Source: an uncultured Erysipelotrichaceae bacterium (GTDB lineage Bacteria; Bacillota_I; Bacilli_A; RF39; UBA660). From it: a stretch of DNA of 5,903 nucleotides. Position 1 is the stretch's first letter. Each line of letters opens with the position of its first letter. The DNA is taken from NCBI GenBank assembly GCA_902766875.1, contig CACXFI010000110.1:1-5903 (forward strand). Reading direction: 5' to 3'. The position numbers were made by a program, and so were the translations under genes. Below are positions 5,149-5,903 of this stretch, piece by piece. The notes under the pieces are model-generated. The model worked only from the letters and a program-made list of their open reading frames with translations. It was not told the DNA's origin and did no database searches.

Positions 5149-5903
5149 TTATTTACTATTGTTTTTATTATTTGTTTTATATATATAGAACCAGTCATAT
5201 CTAAACATAAAGTAAAAAATAATAATGAATATGGATCAGCAAGATTTTCTACTGAAGAAGAAATAAATAAGAATTTTACTAAAGAAAAAATATCTAATAT
5301 AAATGAAGTTGGATTTCCAGTATATTATGATAAAAATGTATCTCATGTCTGGTTTGATAAAGAGACTCCTCATTATGTTTATTTAGGATCAAGTGGATCT
5401 GGTAAAAGTGTTACTTGTGTTATTAATATGGTAACTTTTATAGCTAATGCTAAAAAATCAAGAAGTATTTTTGTAACAGATCCAAAAGGGGAGATATATA
5501 GTACTACTTCTAAAATGCTACATGATAAAGGATATAAAGTTTTAACAATAGATTTTAGGCATCCAGAATTATCTAATCATATAAATATATTAGAACCTAT
5601 TATATGTGAATATGAAAACTATATTAAATATGAAAAATTATCTAATGAAGCAGATGATAATAATTTAAAGTTAGAATATCAAAATAAGTCTATATCTAGT
5701 TATGCAGAAACAAATAGATTAATTACATCTCTAGCCTCAATGATTACTTATGATAAGTCGCAAGGTAAAGATCCTTTTTGGAATAATAGTGCTAAAAACT
5801 TACTAGAGGGATTAATAGGTTTCTTTTTAGAAGAATATAAAGATAATAAAATTAAAAGAGAACAAATTACTATGACTTCTATTCGTAAGTTTCAAAACTC
5901 TAC
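5122..5903 (+). CDS. VirD4/TraG-type conjugative coupling protein, 5' part
   Basis: The first 260 codons of a type IV coupling protein, a membrane-anchored hexameric ATPase that recruits the relaxase-DNA complex to the secretion channel. The N-terminus is one hydrophobic helix (residues 3-22). It is followed by YGSARFSTEEEI (37-48), typical of the TraG/VirD4 group, then the Walker A motif GSSGSGKS (89-96), FVTDPKGEI (117-125) and DPFWNNSAKNLLEGLIGFF (217-235). Walker B and the C-terminal part lie beyond the window. ATG 5122 is preceded by AGGG (5111-5114) with a 7-nt gap. The in-frame stop at 5095 rules out a longer N-terminus. Most relatives have two N-terminal membrane helices, so one helix is slightly unusual. 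It follows the small acidic gene by 24 nt and is probably under the control of the hairpin spanning its start. The relaxase upstream is its likely partner. Confidence 0.93.
   Translation, partial: MNLSLLILLLFTIVFIICFIYIEPVISKHKVKNNNEYGSARFSTEEEINKNFTKEKISNINEVGFPVYYDKNVSHVWFDKETPHYVYLGSSGSGKSVTCVINMVTFIANAKKSRSIFVTDPKGEIYSTTSKMLHDKGYKVLTIDFRHPELSNHINILEPIICEYENYIKYEKLSNEADDNNLKLEYQNKSISSYAETNRLITSLASMITYDKSQGKDPFWNNSAKNLLEGLIGFFLEEYKDNKIKREQITMTSIRKFQNS

Noticed and set aside
1..5903. Reassigned genetic code with TGA as tryptophan
   Set aside because: TGG is used for conserved tryptophans (relaxase Trp97, methyltransferase) and TGA ends the 149-residue protein gene at a sensible place with an overlapping downstream start.

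Overview
This is a very AT-rich window with strong purine Shine-Dalgarno sites (AAGGAG, AAGGAGG, AGGTGAT), AGA and ATA as common codons, TGG for Trp and TGA as a stop. That points to a low-GC member of the Bacillota using the standard code; genus cannot be read from the sequence. All genes lie on the + strand. The content is that of a mobile element with its own DNA-processing genes: a MobL-like relaxase near the left edge and a VirD4/TraG-type coupling protein running off the right edge. The window therefore looks like the middle of an integrative conjugative or mobilizable element, or a plasmid. The rest of any type IV secretion system would lie outside.

Layout. Positions 1-77 hold the last codons of an upstream gene that overlaps the relaxase gene (70-1374). 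A short gap with an extended -10 promoter (1383-1391) leads to a 12-helix MFS-like membrane protein (1437-2639). Next comes a small chimeric gene (2666-3031): its start resembles a 5'(3')-deoxyribonucleotidase and its remainder is a zinc-ribbon domain. An intrinsic terminator (3015-3051) closes this two-gene unit, which looks like cargo placed between the relaxase and the rest of the transfer genes.

From 3091 a tightly packed operon follows: a DUF4313-like protein (TTG start), an XRE-type regulator, an orphan beta-class DNA methyltransferase, an acidic protein of a conserved but uncharacterised element-borne type, a 73-residue acidic protein, and the coupling protein. Neighbours overlap by 8-20 nt or are nearly contiguous, which suggests translational coupling.

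Two RNA structures in this operon stand out. An intrinsic-terminator-like hairpin (3672-3701) lies inside the 3' end of the XRE coding region, just before the methyltransferase ribosome site. A 17-bp interrupted hairpin (5095-5148) begins on the stop codon of the 73-residue gene, pairs the Shine-Dalgarno of the coupling protein, and carries its ATG in the loop. Both could make downstream transfer genes depend on translation of the gene before them. With the chimeric zinc-ribbon gene, these are the main things to follow up. No rRNA, tRNA, CRISPR array, insertion sequence or attachment site was recognised, and no origin of transfer was identified.
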